Origin: Hyphomonadaceae bacterium
Lineage (GTDB): Bacteria; Pseudomonadota; Alphaproteobacteria; Caulobacterales; Aquidulcibacteraceae
DNA length: 51,533 nt
NCBI GenBank assembly: GCA_021731815.1
Contig: JAKFWO010000048.1
Span: 1-51,533 of the forward strand
Reading direction: 5' to 3'
Shown: positions 1 through 9,500 of the stretch, one piece after another
Layout of the letters: each line of letters begins with the position of its first letter
Position numbering within the stretch: the stretch's first letter is position 1
Program-made: the position numbers and the translations under genes
The notes under the pieces: model-generated
What the model was told of the DNA's origin: nothing
What the model saw: the letters and a program-made list of their open reading frames with translations, nothing else
Database searches by the model: none

Positions 1-376
1 GGGGCCGACCGCCTCGGCGGTGGCGGGCGATGTCATCGATCTCCTGCACGCCCCCCGGCGCCCGCCCTTCGGGGCCCCGATCGCGCGGCTGGCTCCGATG
101 ATCGGTGGGGCGGCGGATCTCGCGCCCTCGCGGTTTTACCTGCGAATGCTCCTGCGCGATCAGCCCGGGGCGCTGGCGGCAGTCGCCCGCGCGCTGGCCG
201 ATGAAGGGGTATCCATCGATTCGATCCATCAGAACCCGGTCGCCGATGAGGGTGCGGTGCCGGTCGTGGTGACGACGCAATTATCTGCGCCAGCAGCGGT
301 CGCCCGGGCGGTCACGGCGATCGCGGCCCTGCCGGTGACGGCAGAGGCCCCGTGGCGCGTGCGGATCGAGGATTGA
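1..376 (+). CDS. hom: Homoserine dehydrogenase, C-terminal end (partial)
   Basis: This is the 3' end of a gene that starts outside the window; the reading frame is open from base 2. The first residues (GPTASAVAGDVID) match the conserved catalytic-domain segment of homoserine dehydrogenase, the NAD(P)-dependent enzyme that makes homoserine for threonine and methionine. The remainder is a C-terminal ACT domain (FYLRMLLRDQPGALAAVARA and following), the part that usually senses an end-product amino acid such as threonine. The next gene, glpX, begins 53 bp downstream on the same strand, so the hom-glpX-recJ order common in alphaproteobacteria is present. The identification rests on the two motifs and this context. 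Confidence 0.9.
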   Translation, partial: GPTASAVAGDVIDLLHAPRRPPFGAPIARLAPMIGGAADLAPSRFYLRMLLRDQPGALAAVARALADEGVSIDSIHQNPVADEGAVPVVVTTQLSAPAAVARAVTAIAALPVTAEAPWRVRIED

Positions 377-429
377 GCAGGAAGCCGGAAGCGCCCAGGA
401 CATATTCCCGAACAATGGAGACGACACTC

Positions 430-1380
430 ATGACGAGCCCGCTTACCGACGACCTCGCTGCGGCCGCCGCCCGCGCTTCCGAAGCCGCGGCCTTTGCTTC
501 CTTCGCGCTGATCGGACGGGGGGACGAGAAGGCGGCCGATCAGGCGGCGGTGGATGCCATGCGCAGCGCGCTCAACAGCATCATGATGGACGGGACCATC
601 GTCATTGGCGAGGGCGAGCGCGACGAAGCGCCCATGCTCTATATCGGCGAAAAAGTGGGCACGGGGCAGGGGCCGGCCATTGCTATCGCGCTCGACCCGC
701 TGGAAGGTACGACACTGACGGCCAAGGCCATGCCCAATGCGCTGACCGTGCTCGCCATGGCCCCGACCGGCGGGCTTTTACATGCGCCGGATGTCTATAT
801 GGACAAGATCGCCATCGGTCCGGGCTTTCCGGATGGATTGGTCGATCTCGATTTCAGCGTTGCCGAAAATCTTGCGCGGCTGGCAGATGCCAAAGGGGTT
901 GGAATTGCCGATCTCTGTGTGTGCGTGCTCGACCGGCCGCGCCATCAGGAGATCATCGCTTTCATCCGGGCGGCGGGGGCCAGGATCGCGCTGATTTCCG
1001 ATGGCGATGTGGCGGGCGTCATCAATACGGCGAGCCCCGAAACCGGCATCGACCTCTATCTGGGCACGGGCGGAGCCCCGGAAGGGGTGCTGGCCGCGGC
1101 CGCCTTGCGCTGTGTGGGCGGGCAATTCCAGGGGCGTCTGCATTTCCGCAATGACGAGGAGCGCGCCCGCGCCCGCCGCATCGGAGTGGAGGATTTTGCC
1201 CGCAAATATTCGCTCGATGATCTTGTGCCGGGCGATGCGATCTTTGCCGCCACCGGCGTGACCAGCGGCGGCCTGCTGGCGGGCGTTTCGCGCCAGGGCA
1301 ATGTCATGCGGGCCGAGACATTGCTGCTCAATTCGGCAACACGCAGCCGCAGGATCATCCGCACCGGGGTGACCACGTGA
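430..1380 (+). CDS. glpX: Fructose-1,6-bisphosphatase class II
   Basis: A 316-residue protein of the GlpX family, which dephosphorylates fructose-1,6-bisphosphate in gluconeogenesis and in some organisms also sedoheptulose-1,7-bisphosphate. Family motifs are GEGERDEAPMLYIGE (residues 60-74) and the metal/phosphate-binding DPLEGT (89-94), followed by the MDKI segment. The length is normal. I chose the ATG at 430 because GGAG lies 9 nt before it; an in-frame ATG at 415 would add five residues without a comparable ribosome site. The stop overlaps the start of recJ by four bases, so the two are probably translationally coupled. Confidence 0.95.
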   Translation: MTSPLTDDLAAAAARASEAAAFASFALIGRGDEKAADQAAVDAMRSALNSIMMDGTIVIGEGERDEAPMLYIGEKVGTGQGPAIAIALDPLEGTTLTAKAMPNALTVLAMAPTGGLLHAPDVYMDKIAIGPGFPDGLVDLDFSVAENLARLADAKGVGIADLCVCVLDRPRHQEIIAFIRAAGARIALISDGDVAGVINTASPETGIDLYLGTGGAPEGVLAAAALRCVGGQFQGRLHFRNDEERARARRIGVEDFARKYSLDDLVPGDAIFAATGVTSGGLLAGVSRQGNVMRAETLLLNSATRSRRIIRTGVTT

Positions 1381-3224
1381 TTCCCCTTGCCGAATCCGCG
1401 CCGGCGGCGAAGGGTGATTCCGTGGCCCGGGACTCTGCGACGGGGGATTTCGCGCTCGGGATCGGGAACTCGCTGGGCGGTCGGATCTGGCGCATGCGCC
1501 CGGCCGAAGAACGCGCCATCCGGCGGCTCGAACAGGAAAGCGGGCTCGACGAAATTTCGGCGCGCCTGCTGGCGGCCCGCGATGTCGCGCCTGCCGATGT
1601 CGCCTTGTTCCTCAAGCCGAGCCTCAAGGCGAGTTTTCCGGATCCTTCGAGCTTTGCCGATCTCGACCGCGCCGCCGATATCATCGCCGCCGCCTTGAAA
1701 GATGGCCGACCATGCGCGGTCTTTGCCGATTACGATGTCGATGGCGGATCGGCGGCGGCCATCCTCATCCGTTATTTCCGCGCGCTGGGGCGCAGGCTCG
1801 AACTCTATGTGCCCGACCGCATCCATGAGGGCTATGGCCCCTCGCCCGCGGCCTTCGCGAAACTGAAGGCGCGAGGGATCGCGCTGGTCATCACCGTGGA
1901 TTGCGGCGCCGCGGCCTTCGAGGCGCTGGCCGCCGCCGATGATATGGGCCTTCCGATCATCGTGCTCGACCACCATCTGATGCATGGCGAGATTCCGAAG
2001 ACTGCGGCGCTGGTCAATCCCAACCGGCCCGATTGCCAATCGGGCATGGGAACCCTGACGGCGGCCGGCGTGGCCTTTGTCATGTGCGCAGCGCTCAACC
2101 GGCTGGGACGCAAGACCGGCCTGTTCGGCGATTGGCCGGAGCCCGATATCCTGCAATGGCTCGACCTCGCGGCCATGGGCACCCTGTGCGATGTCGCGCC
2201 CTTGCGCGGCTTCAACCGGGCGATCGTCGCCCAGGGACTGAAAGTCCTGTCCCGCACACAGAATCCGGGGCTGAGGCGGCTTTCCGAACTCGCCAATCTC
2301 GCCGCACCCGACAAGACATGGCACGCGACCTTCGCTTTGGGGCCGCGCCTCAATGCCGGCGGGCGGATCGGGGCGGCCGATCTCGCGGCGCGCGCTTTGT
2401 CAGAGGACGATCCCGCCGAGATCGGGCCGCTGGCCATCCGGCTCGACCAGCTCAATATCGAACGCCGGGCCATCGAGGCCGAAATTCTCGACGCGGCCCT
2501 GCGTCTGGGCGAGGCGCAATTGGCGGTCGCCCCCGACAGCGCCGTAATCGTTGTGGGCGCCGAGGGCTGGCATCCGGGCGTGGTCGGCATCATCGCGGCA
2601 CGGCTCAAGGAGAAATTTTTTCGCCCGGCCATTGCGATCGGCTGGGGCGGCCCGTTTGGCGAAAAGGGCAAGGGCTCAGGGCGCTCGATCGAGGGGGTCA
2701 ATCTGGGGCGTGCCATTTCGCAGGCGGCACGTGACGGAGTGCTGATCGCCGGCGGAGGTCACGCCATGGCGGCCGGCCTGACCATCGAGCCCTGGCGGAT
2801 CGACGAGTTTCGCGGGATCCTTTCGGCAGCGCTGGCCGATGAATATCGCGCAGCACCCAATGCGCGCACGGAAATGGTCGATATCGTCGTGCGCGTGGAA
2901 GCCGCCGACGAGCGCCTGGCCCGCTTCCTGAACAGTCTCGAACCCTTCGGTCCGGCCAATTCCGAGCCCGTGATTGCGCTGAGCCGCGTGCGCACGGTCT
3001 TTTCGAAGCGCATGGGGGCGGATGGCGCGCATCTGCGTGTGACGCTTGAAGGTGAAAGCGGCGGACGGCTCGAGGCGGTGGCCTTTCGCGCCGCCGATAC
3101 GCCGCTTGGGGAAGCGCTGGAAATGCGTGGGCGGCCGCTTCATGTTATTGGGCGGCTCAGCATCGATCGCTGGAACGGACGCGAAAAGTTGAAATATGAG
3201 CTGATCGACGCGGCTTTGGCCTGA
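1377..3224 (+). CDS. recJ: Single-stranded-DNA-specific 5'-3' exonuclease RecJ
   Basis: A 615-residue DHH-superfamily nuclease that degrades single-stranded DNA 5' to 3' in recombinational, mismatch and base-excision repair. The Mn-binding motifs are in order: DYDVDG at 118-123, DCG at 175-177 and DHH at 198-200. The DHHA1 motif GGGHAMAAGL lies near residue 458, and an OB-like C-terminal part follows. The start is a GTG that overlaps the glpX stop (GTGA). The first 40 or so residues are poorly conserved in character, so an internal start (for example the Met at residue 40) is possible. Transcription with hom and glpX is inferred from spacing. Confidence 0.95.
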   Translation: MIPLAESAPAAKGDSVARDSATGDFALGIGNSLGGRIWRMRPAEERAIRRLEQESGLDEISARLLAARDVAPADVALFLKPSLKASFPDPSSFADLDRAADIIAAALKDGRPCAVFADYDVDGGSAAAILIRYFRALGRRLELYVPDRIHEGYGPSPAAFAKLKARGIALVITVDCGAAAFEALAAADDMGLPIIVLDHHLMHGEIPKTAALVNPNRPDCQSGMGTLTAAGVAFVMCAALNRLGRKTGLFGDWPEPDILQWLDLAAMGTLCDVAPLRGFNRAIVAQGLKVLSRTQNPGLRRLSELANLAAPDKTWHATFALGPRLNAGGRIGAADLAARALSEDDPAEIGPLAIRLDQLNIERRAIEAEILDAALRLGEAQLAVAPDSAVIVVGAEGWHPGVVGIIAARLKEKFFRPAIAIGWGGPFGEKGKGSGRSIEGVNLGRAISQAARDGVLIAGGGHAMAAGLTIEPWRIDEFRGILSAALADEYRAAPNARTEMVDIVVRVEAADERLARFLNSLEPFGPANSEPVIALSRVRTVFSKRMGADGAHLRVTLEGESGGRLEAVAFRAADTPLGEALEMRGRPLHVIGRLSIDRWNGREKLKYELIDAALA

Positions 3225-3284
3225 GCCTGCGCGGGAATGCCATTGGTCAAAGCGGCGCAGATATGCGGGCGCGAAAGCGGGTAG

Positions 3285-3332
3285 GACTGGCCCGGTGTAT
3301 GACTGGCCCGGTGCATGACTGGCCCGGCGCGG
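3285..3332. repeat. 16-bp tandem repeat, three copies
   Basis: Three adjoining copies of a 16-bp unit (gactggcccggtgtat and two variants) fill 3285-3300, 3301-3316 and 3317-3332, inside the leader of the amidohydrolase gene. The unit length is not a multiple of three and the frame is not conserved, so it is not part of the protein. Function is unknown; see the finding on leader duplications. Confidence 0.9.
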
Positions 3333-3358
3333 TCGGGCCTGAAACAGGAGAAAGCATC

Positions 3359-5059
3359 ATGTCGGCGCAGATGTGGTTTCGTAGCGGCTCACGTCGGCAA
3401 ATATTGGCGGGTGGCGCGCTTGCCACTCTGGCAGGCATCGTGGCCTGCACGCCGCGCTTGCGCGCCGGAACCGGGGCGATCCTGCTCGCCAACGGGAAGA
3501 TTCATCGCGCGGATGTGGGCCGCCCTCAGGCCGAAGCCCTGGTGATCCGCGACGGACGCATCGCCTTTGTCGGCACGACGAAGGATGCAAGCGCCTTCGC
3601 TCCGGAGGCCCGGCGCATCGATCTCGCCGGAGCCACCGCTTTTCCCGGCTTCACCGACAGCCATGTCCATCTTTTGGGCGTGGGATTGCGCGATCTGCAA
3701 CTCGATCTGACCGGAACCAACGGCATCGCCGATCTGCGGGCGCGGCTTTCTGCCCATGCCGAAAAAACCGACGGGCCGATCCTTGGCCGCGGCTGGATCG
3801 AGACGCATTGGCCCGAGCAGCGATTTCCACGCGCCGCCGACATCGCCAACATTGCAGCCGGGCGGCCGATCCTGCTGATCCGGGCGGATGGCCATGCCGG
3901 GCTCGCCAATCAGGCGGCGCTCGACCTTGCCGGGATCGGGCCGGGGACTGCCGATCCCGCCGGCGGGACGATTTTGCGCGACGCATCGGGCGCGGCGGAT
4001 GGAATGCTGATCGACAATGCGGTTGATCTCGTGGCGCGCAACATGCCCGCGCCCGATCGCGCCCTGAAGGAAAAGGCGCTGCGCGCGGCGCTCGCGCTCT
4101 ATGCCCGCCGGGGCTGGACGGGGGCCCATGACATGGGTCTCGGCCTTGATGATCTCCCGATCCTCGTGGCGCTCGATGAGGGTGGGGACAATCCGCTGAC
4201 CATCGACCTCTATGCAGCAGCCGACGATTTCGAAGCCGTATTCGCGCTCGGCCCAACCGGCCGACAGGGTGCGGGCTATGCGCTACGCGGCGTGAAATTC
4301 TATGTCGACGGGGCGCTCGGCTCGCGCGGGGCGGCATTGCTCGCCCCCTATGCGGATGCGCCGGGCTCTTCCGGATTACTGGTCAGCGAACCGGAAATGC
4401 TCGCTACGGCCTTCGCCAAAGCCCGCCTCGCGGGAATGCAGATCGCATTGCATGCGATAGGGGACCGCGCCAACCGGATCGCGCTCGATCTGTTCGAAAA
4501 GACCTTTGCCGATGCGCCGGAAGCCCGGCGTGCGGCGCGCTGGCGGGTCGAGCACGCCCAGATCATCGCGCCCGGGGACCTCGGCCGTTTCGCGCGATTG
4601 GGGGTGATCGCCTCCATGCAGCCTTCCCATGCGATTGGCGATCTCTATTTCGCGCCTGCCCGGCTCGGATCCGCCCGGCTGGCGGGGGCCTATGCCTGGA
4701 AGATTTTGGCGGATTCGGGAGCGATCATCGCCGGGGGTTCAGATGCGCCAGTGGAGAAGGGCGATCCGCTGGTCGAGTTCTACGCCGCCGCCTTTCGCCA
4801 CGACCTTGAAGGAAAATCGGGCCCGGATTGGGGCCCGGAACAGGCATTGCCGCGCGCCGATGCACTGGCGCTCTTCACCACCAATGCGGCCTTTGCAAGC
4901 GGGCGCGAGACGCAGACCGGGGCCCTCGCTCCCGGCATGGTGGCGGATATCAGCGTCTTTTCCCGCGATCTCATGACCGCGCCCTTCGAGACAATCGTGA
5001 AAGCCGAAGCGCTGCTGACCGTGAGCGGCGGCCGCGTCACGCATAACAAGCTGGGGTAG
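3359..5059 (+). CDS. YtcJ-like metal-dependent amidohydrolase, predicted Tat-exported lipoprotein
   Basis: A 566-residue member of the amidohydrolase-3 family. Metal-site motifs are GFTDSHVHLL with His102 and His104, HAIGD (His365), RVEHAQ (His399) and GSDAP (Asp462). The N-terminus has a twin-arginine-like signal (SRRQIL, residues 11-16), a hydrophobic stretch and a lipobox IVAC with Cys30, so it is probably exported folded and lipid-anchored. The substrate cannot be told from sequence; relatives act on exocyclic C-N bonds. The ATG at 3359 has AGGAG 8 nt upstream and gives a clean signal peptide, so I prefer it to the longer frame that reads through the tandem repeat. A small lipoprotein gene follows 3 bp after the stop. 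Confidence 0.88.
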   Translation: MSAQMWFRSGSRRQILAGGALATLAGIVACTPRLRAGTGAILLANGKIHRADVGRPQAEALVIRDGRIAFVGTTKDASAFAPEARRIDLAGATAFPGFTDSHVHLLGVGLRDLQLDLTGTNGIADLRARLSAHAEKTDGPILGRGWIETHWPEQRFPRAADIANIAAGRPILLIRADGHAGLANQAALDLAGIGPGTADPAGGTILRDASGAADGMLIDNAVDLVARNMPAPDRALKEKALRAALALYARRGWTGAHDMGLGLDDLPILVALDEGGDNPLTIDLYAAADDFEAVFALGPTGRQGAGYALRGVKFYVDGALGSRGAALLAPYADAPGSSGLLVSEPEMLATAFAKARLAGMQIALHAIGDRANRIALDLFEKTFADAPEARRAARWRVEHAQIIAPGDLGRFARLGVIASMQPSHAIGDLYFAPARLGSARLAGAYAWKILADSGAIIAGGSDAPVEKGDPLVEFYAAAFRHDLEGKSGPDWGPEQALPRADALALFTTNAAFASGRETQTGALAPGMVADISVFSRDLMTAPFETIVKAEALLTVSGGRVTHNKLG

Positions 5060-5062
5060 CCG

Positions 5063-5590
5063 ATGCGCAATTGTCCGGTTCTGATTTCCATTGTCATGGC
5101 GGCGGGTCTGGCGGGATGCGGCGGGACCGACCGCGACAATTCCGGCCGCGCGCAAAAGGACATTGCCACGATCGAACAGGCTTTTGCAGCCCGGGTGGCG
5201 ATGGCGGGGGAGGGTGCCGGATTTGCCGATTTCCTCGATCCCGAAGAAGGCAAATTGTTTCGCAATTTACCGGCACCCGTGAAGGGGCAGGCAGCGATCC
5301 GTACCTTTTACGGTCCCCCGCGGGCGGGCGCGAAACTGACCTGGTCGCCAAGCGAGATCATCGCCGCAAAATCGGGCGAACTCGGGATCTCCTGGGGGCG
5401 CTGGCTCTATGAAATCCCGGGCGACGGGCAAAGCGTGCCGCCCCGGACCCAATCGGGCAGCTATGTCACGGTATGGCGCAAAAACGCCAAAGGCGAATGG
5501 AAGGGCCTGATCGATATTGGCCAGCCCGATGCTCCGCCGCCGGCTCCATTGGTGACACCGCCGCCGGCCCCGGGCCTGTTCCGTCCGTAA
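5063..5590 (+). CDS. Small lipoprotein with an NTF2/SnoaL-like domain
   Basis: A 175-residue protein with a short lipoprotein signal: the lipobox LAGC ends at Cys19. The body (ATIEQAFAARVAMAGEGAGF ... GSYVTVWRKNAKGEWKGLID) has the layout of a DUF4440/SnoaL cone-shaped domain, a fold used by small enzymes and ligand-binding proteins. The C-terminus is a proline-rich tail. The start lies 3 bp after the amidohydrolase stop, so the two are probably co-transcribed and both envelope-located. No catalytic role can be assigned. A bidirectional terminator-like hairpin follows at 5628. Confidence 0.75.
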   Translation: MRNCPVLISIVMAAGLAGCGGTDRDNSGRAQKDIATIEQAFAARVAMAGEGAGFADFLDPEEGKLFRNLPAPVKGQAAIRTFYGPPRAGAKLTWSPSEIIAAKSGELGISWGRWLYEIPGDGQSVPPRTQSGSYVTVWRKNAKGEWKGLIDIGQPDAPPPAPLVTPPPAPGLFRP

Positions 5591-5627
5591 AAGCCGGCGT
5601 TTTTAGCAATTTGGCGTGCGGTTGGAC

Positions 5628-5647
5628 AAAACCGGACTCCGGTTTTT
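5628..5647. terminator. Intrinsic terminator, probably bidirectional
   Basis: AAAACCGG (5628-5635) pairs perfectly with CCGGTTTT (5639-5646) around a 3-nt loop, with a T-run on one side and the complementary A-run on the other. It sits between two convergent genes, the lipoprotein (+) and the Lrp regulator (-), and can serve both. Confidence 0.8.
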
Positions 5648-5658
5648 CTGAGCGCGCT

Positions 5659-6156
5659 CTAGCTCACAGCGCTGACATAACGCGAGACGAGGCCGAGCGG
5701 GGCCGCCGTTGTCCGCTTCGAGACCCGGATGACAATCCGCGATTGCACATCGGCCACGAGGCCGGAGGCCAGCATCCGGTCGCGCAGAAAATCGTCATAA
5801 GCGTGCATATCGGTGGTCACGATGCGCAGAATATAGTCCATGGCACCGGTCACGGTCATGCAATCAACCACTTCCGGCCATTTCATGACCAATGCTTCGA
5901 ATTTCTCCAGATTGTCGCGGGTCGGCATTTGCAGCTTCACCGAGGCCACAACCTCGAAGGTCAGGCCGAGCGCCTCGCGGTCGAGCAACGTCACCCGCCG
6001 GAGGATGATGCCCTGTTCCTCCAGTCGCTTGATCCGTCGCCAGCAGGGCGAGGAGGACAGACCGACCCGATCGGCGATATCGGCGACGGAAAGTGCGGCA
6101 TCATTCTGGATGAGGTCGAGAATCTTGGCATCGATGGGATCGAGATCAGGGCGCAA
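5659..6156 (-). CDS. Lrp/AsnC-family transcriptional regulator
   Basis: A 165-residue regulator with an N-terminal winged helix-turn-helix (residues 1-60; DPIDAKILDLIQNDAALSVA, then SPCWRRIKRLEEQGII) and a C-terminal RAM/AsnC ligand domain (VTGAMDYILRIVTTDMHAYD). Such proteins form octamers or dimers whose DNA binding responds to amino acids. The start appears to be TTG: there is no nearby ATG, and AGGAGA lies 5 nt upstream of the TTG. It is divergent from the indolepyruvate oxidoreductase gene, and a near-consensus Lrp box lies between them (6281-6295). I infer that it controls that operon and itself in response to an aromatic or branched amino acid. Confidence 0.92.
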   Translation of the reverse strand: MRPDLDPIDAKILDLIQNDAALSVADIADRVGLSSSPCWRRIKRLEEQGIILRRVTLLDREALGLTFEVVASVKLQMPTRDNLEKFEALVMKWPEVVDCMTVTGAMDYILRIVTTDMHAYDDFLRDRMLASGLVADVQSRIVIRVSKRTTAAPLGLVSRYVSAVS

Positions 6157-6503
6157 GCCGGTCTCCTGTGGGATGATGTCGCCCCCCGGAAATTCCGCGG
6201 AGCCTGCAAGTCATTCGCGCGTCGAACATTCCGGCAAATTCGCCGATGGCGCAATGATGGTGCAATGCAGCAAGTTATAATAGCATAATTTTCTAACATT
6301 TCGTGGAATTAGGCAAGTGCTTTGGCGTGGGTGGCACCGGTTTTTCCGGAAGGAGACAAGCAATCTCCCTGGCGAGCGCAGATGGTGCGCCTCGAGGCTA
6401 TGGCGATTCCTGCCTGAACTGGCTCGGCCCCGGTCCGGCACGCAGGTGATTGCATGTTCGTGTGAGCCCGAACCGGAAGATCAAACAGGAAGAAATTTCG
6501 GCC
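6157..6503. promoter_or_regulatory. Divergent regulatory region, Lrp gene / IOR gene
   Basis: This 347-bp gap has no convincing gene. Its only AT-rich patch is 6272-6310, which holds a TATAAT (6276-6281) reading toward the IOR gene and an overlapping Lrp-box match. The following 190 bp would be a long untranslated leader for IOR. No riboswitch structure was recognised. Confidence 0.6.
6281..6295. promoter_or_regulatory. Candidate Lrp-family operator
   Basis: TAGCATAATTTTCTA matches the E. coli Lrp consensus YAGHAWATTWTDCTR at 14 of 15 positions (position 8 is A rather than T). It overlaps the last base of a TATAAT hexamer and lies between a divergent Lrp-family gene and its likely target. 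That it is bound by this regulator is inference. Confidence 0.6.
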
Positions 6504-9500
6504 ATGAAGCACCGTGAAATCACGCTCGAGGACAAATATTCGCTCGAGGAAGGTGAAACCTTCATCACGGGCGTGCAGGCGCTGGTCCGCCTGCCCCTGG
6601 AACAGGCGCGGCGCGATCGCGCCGCCGGCATCAACAGTGCGGGTTTCATCTCGGGCTATCGCGGCTCGCCGCTGGGTGGCTATGACCAGCAGATCCGCCG
6701 GGCCGGGAAATTCATGGCGGCGCATAATATCCATTTGCGTGAGGGTCTGAACGAGGATCTCGGTGCCACCGCGGTGTGGGGCTCCCAGCAGATCGGCCTG
6801 TTCGATGGTGCGCTGTATGATGGCGTGTTCGGTATCTGGTACGGCAAGGCCCCCGGGGTCGATCGGACGGGCGATGTGTTCAAGCATGCCAATTTCGCAG
6901 GCACCTCGCGCTTTGGCGGCGTTCTGGCCTTGGCCGGTGACGACCATAATTGCAAAAGCTCGACCCTGCCGTCGCAATCGGAATTTGCCTTTGCCGATGC
7001 CGAGATTCCGGTCCTCAACCCGGCCTCCATCCAGGACGTGCTGGATTACGGACTCATGGGGCTGGCGATGTCGCGCTTTTCGGGCGCATGGACCGGGCTG
7101 ATCGCACTCGCCGACACGATGGATTCGGGCGCGGTGATTTCGGTGGATCGCCGGCGGTTTGAAATTCGCCTGCCCGAAGCGGTCCCTGACGTGCAAATCC
7201 GTCGCGCGGATGATCCCATGGCCAAGGAATGGCGTCTGCGGCGGCTGAAATTGCCGGCTGCCCAGGAATTTGTGCGGCTGAACGGGCTCGACCGGCCTCT
7301 GCTCGAGGCGAAGAACCGGAAGCTGGGGATCGTTGCGACCGGTCAGGCGGTGCGCGACATCTTCGAGGCGCTGGACGCCATCGGCGTAACACCGGCCGAG
7401 GCCGCCGATCTCGGCCTGAGCGTGTTCAAGGTCGCCATGCCCTGGCCGCTCGAGCCCCATGCCTTCCGGGCCTTTGCCGCCGGTCACGAGACCCTGCTGG
7501 TGATCGAGCACAAGCGTTCCCTGATCGAGGCCCAGGCCAAGGCGGTGCTCTATGGCATGCCCGATGCGCCGCGGATCATTGGCAAGCATGACGAGCAGGA
7601 TGCGCCCTTGCTGTCGGATATCGGCTCGATCCCGATTGCCGCGATCGCCAAAGTGCTGTTCGAGCGTCTGCCCGACGGGCCGCATTCCGAACGCGCCCGC
7701 GCCTATTTTGCGCGGCTGGCCAAATCGGGCCTGTATGCCGCCAATGAGCACGCCGAAATCTATCGCAAGCCGCATTATTGCTCGGGCTGTCCGCATAATA
7801 CTTCGACGGTCACGCCGGAAGGCTCGCGCGCGCTGGCCGGCATTGGCTGCCATTATATGGCAACCTTTATGGGCCGGGCGGACATGACCTCGCAAATGGG
7901 GGGCGAGGGCGTGGCATGGATCGGTCAGGCCCCCTTCACCAGCGAAAAACACGTCTTCGTCAATCTGGGCGACGGGACCTATTCGCATTCGGGCTCGCTG
8001 GCCATCCGCGCGGCGGTCGCCGGCAAGGCCCGGATCACCTACAAGATCCTCTATAATTCCGCGGTGGCGATGACCGGCGGCCAGGAAGTGGAGATGCAGG
8101 TCGCCCCGTGGGAGATCGCCCGCCAGTTGCGGGGCGAGGGGGTGGATACCATCTTCATCGTGGCCGACGATCTTGCCCGCTATCGTGGCGTGTCGCTGCC
8201 CCAGGGGGTGCAATTGCGCCATCGCCGCGATCTCGACGCCGTGCAGCGCCAGCTGCGCGAGGTCCCCGGGGTCTCGGTCCTCATCTATGACCAGATGTGT
8301 GCCACCGAAAAGCGCCGCAAGATCAAGCGCGGGCAGATGCAGGCGCGCGAACAGCGGGCCTTCATCAATTCCGACGTGTGCGAGGGCTGCGGCGATTGTT
8401 CGCGCGTGTCCAATTGCCTGTCGATCGAACCGCTGGAAACCGAACTCGGCCGCAAGCGCCAGATCAATCAGAGTTCCTGCAATCAGGATCTGCGCTGCGT
8501 AGACGGATTCTGCCCGTCTTTCGTCTCGGTCGGCGGAAGCATCAATGCCAAAACCCTGAAGCGTCGCCCTGATTTCGACGCCCAGCGTCTGCCCTTGCCG
8601 GAGCATTTCGCGATGCCCCGCGCCTATAATATCGTGTTTGCCGGGGTTGGCGGCACGGGGGTCACGACCATCGCCGCGATCATCGGCATGGCGGCCCATA
8701 TCGATGGCCGCGCATCCTCGACACTCGACATGACCGGGCTCGCCCAAAAAGGCGGCGCGGTGACCAGCCATGTCCGCATCGCTGAAAATGCAGCCGATAT
8801 TCGTTCGGGCCGGATTCCGGCGGCCTCGGCCGATGTGGTGGTGGCCTGCGATCTGGTGGTCGCAACGAGTGCGGAAGCCCTTGTGCTCTATGATTCCGGG
8901 CGCACCATGGCCTTCGGAAATTCCGACATCACCCCGACCGCGGAATTTGTGTTCGACCGCGCAAAGCGCTTCGACTCGCCCGATCTGCAAAAGCGCATCG
9001 GAACGGCGGTCCATGGTTTCGAGGTGATCGCGGCCGAGGCACTGGCCGCGGAATATCTCTATGACCAGGTCTATTCCAACATGATCATGCTGGGCTATGC
9101 GTGGCAAAAGGGAACCATCCCTGTGACCTTGCGTGCGCTCTATCGGGCGATCAAGCTCAATGGAGTGGCGGTCGAGGACAATATGACCGCCTTCGATCTG
9201 GGGCGGATTGCCGGAGCCGAGCCCCGTCGTCTGCGGGAGTTGCTGCCGCCACGCCAGGAAATCGCGGAACCGGGGCTCGATCATCTGATCGAGGACCGCG
9301 CCGAAAGACTCATCGGCTGGCAGGATGCGGCTTACGCCCAGCGCTTCCGCGATGTCGTGTCGCGGGTGCGCATCGCTGAATCACGCCTGCCGGGGGCGGG
9401 CGACGCCCTGTCGCGCGCCGTGGCACGCTATGCCTACAAGCTCATGGCCTATAAGGACGAATATGAGGTCGCGCGGCTGTATACCAATGGCAAATGGCGC

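Noticed and set aside
1377-1500. A possible separate small protein before the conserved part of RecJ
   Set aside because: The frame continues without a stop into RecJ, and a variable N-terminal extension is a simpler reading.
3285-3332. The tandem repeat as a CRISPR array
   Set aside because: The copies adjoin without spacers, and there is no cas gene.
6309-9284. A 991-codon open frame on the minus strand, antisense to the IOR gene
   Set aside because: It mirrors a well-supported oxidoreductase gene and has low-complexity, His/Arg-rich composition without family motifs.
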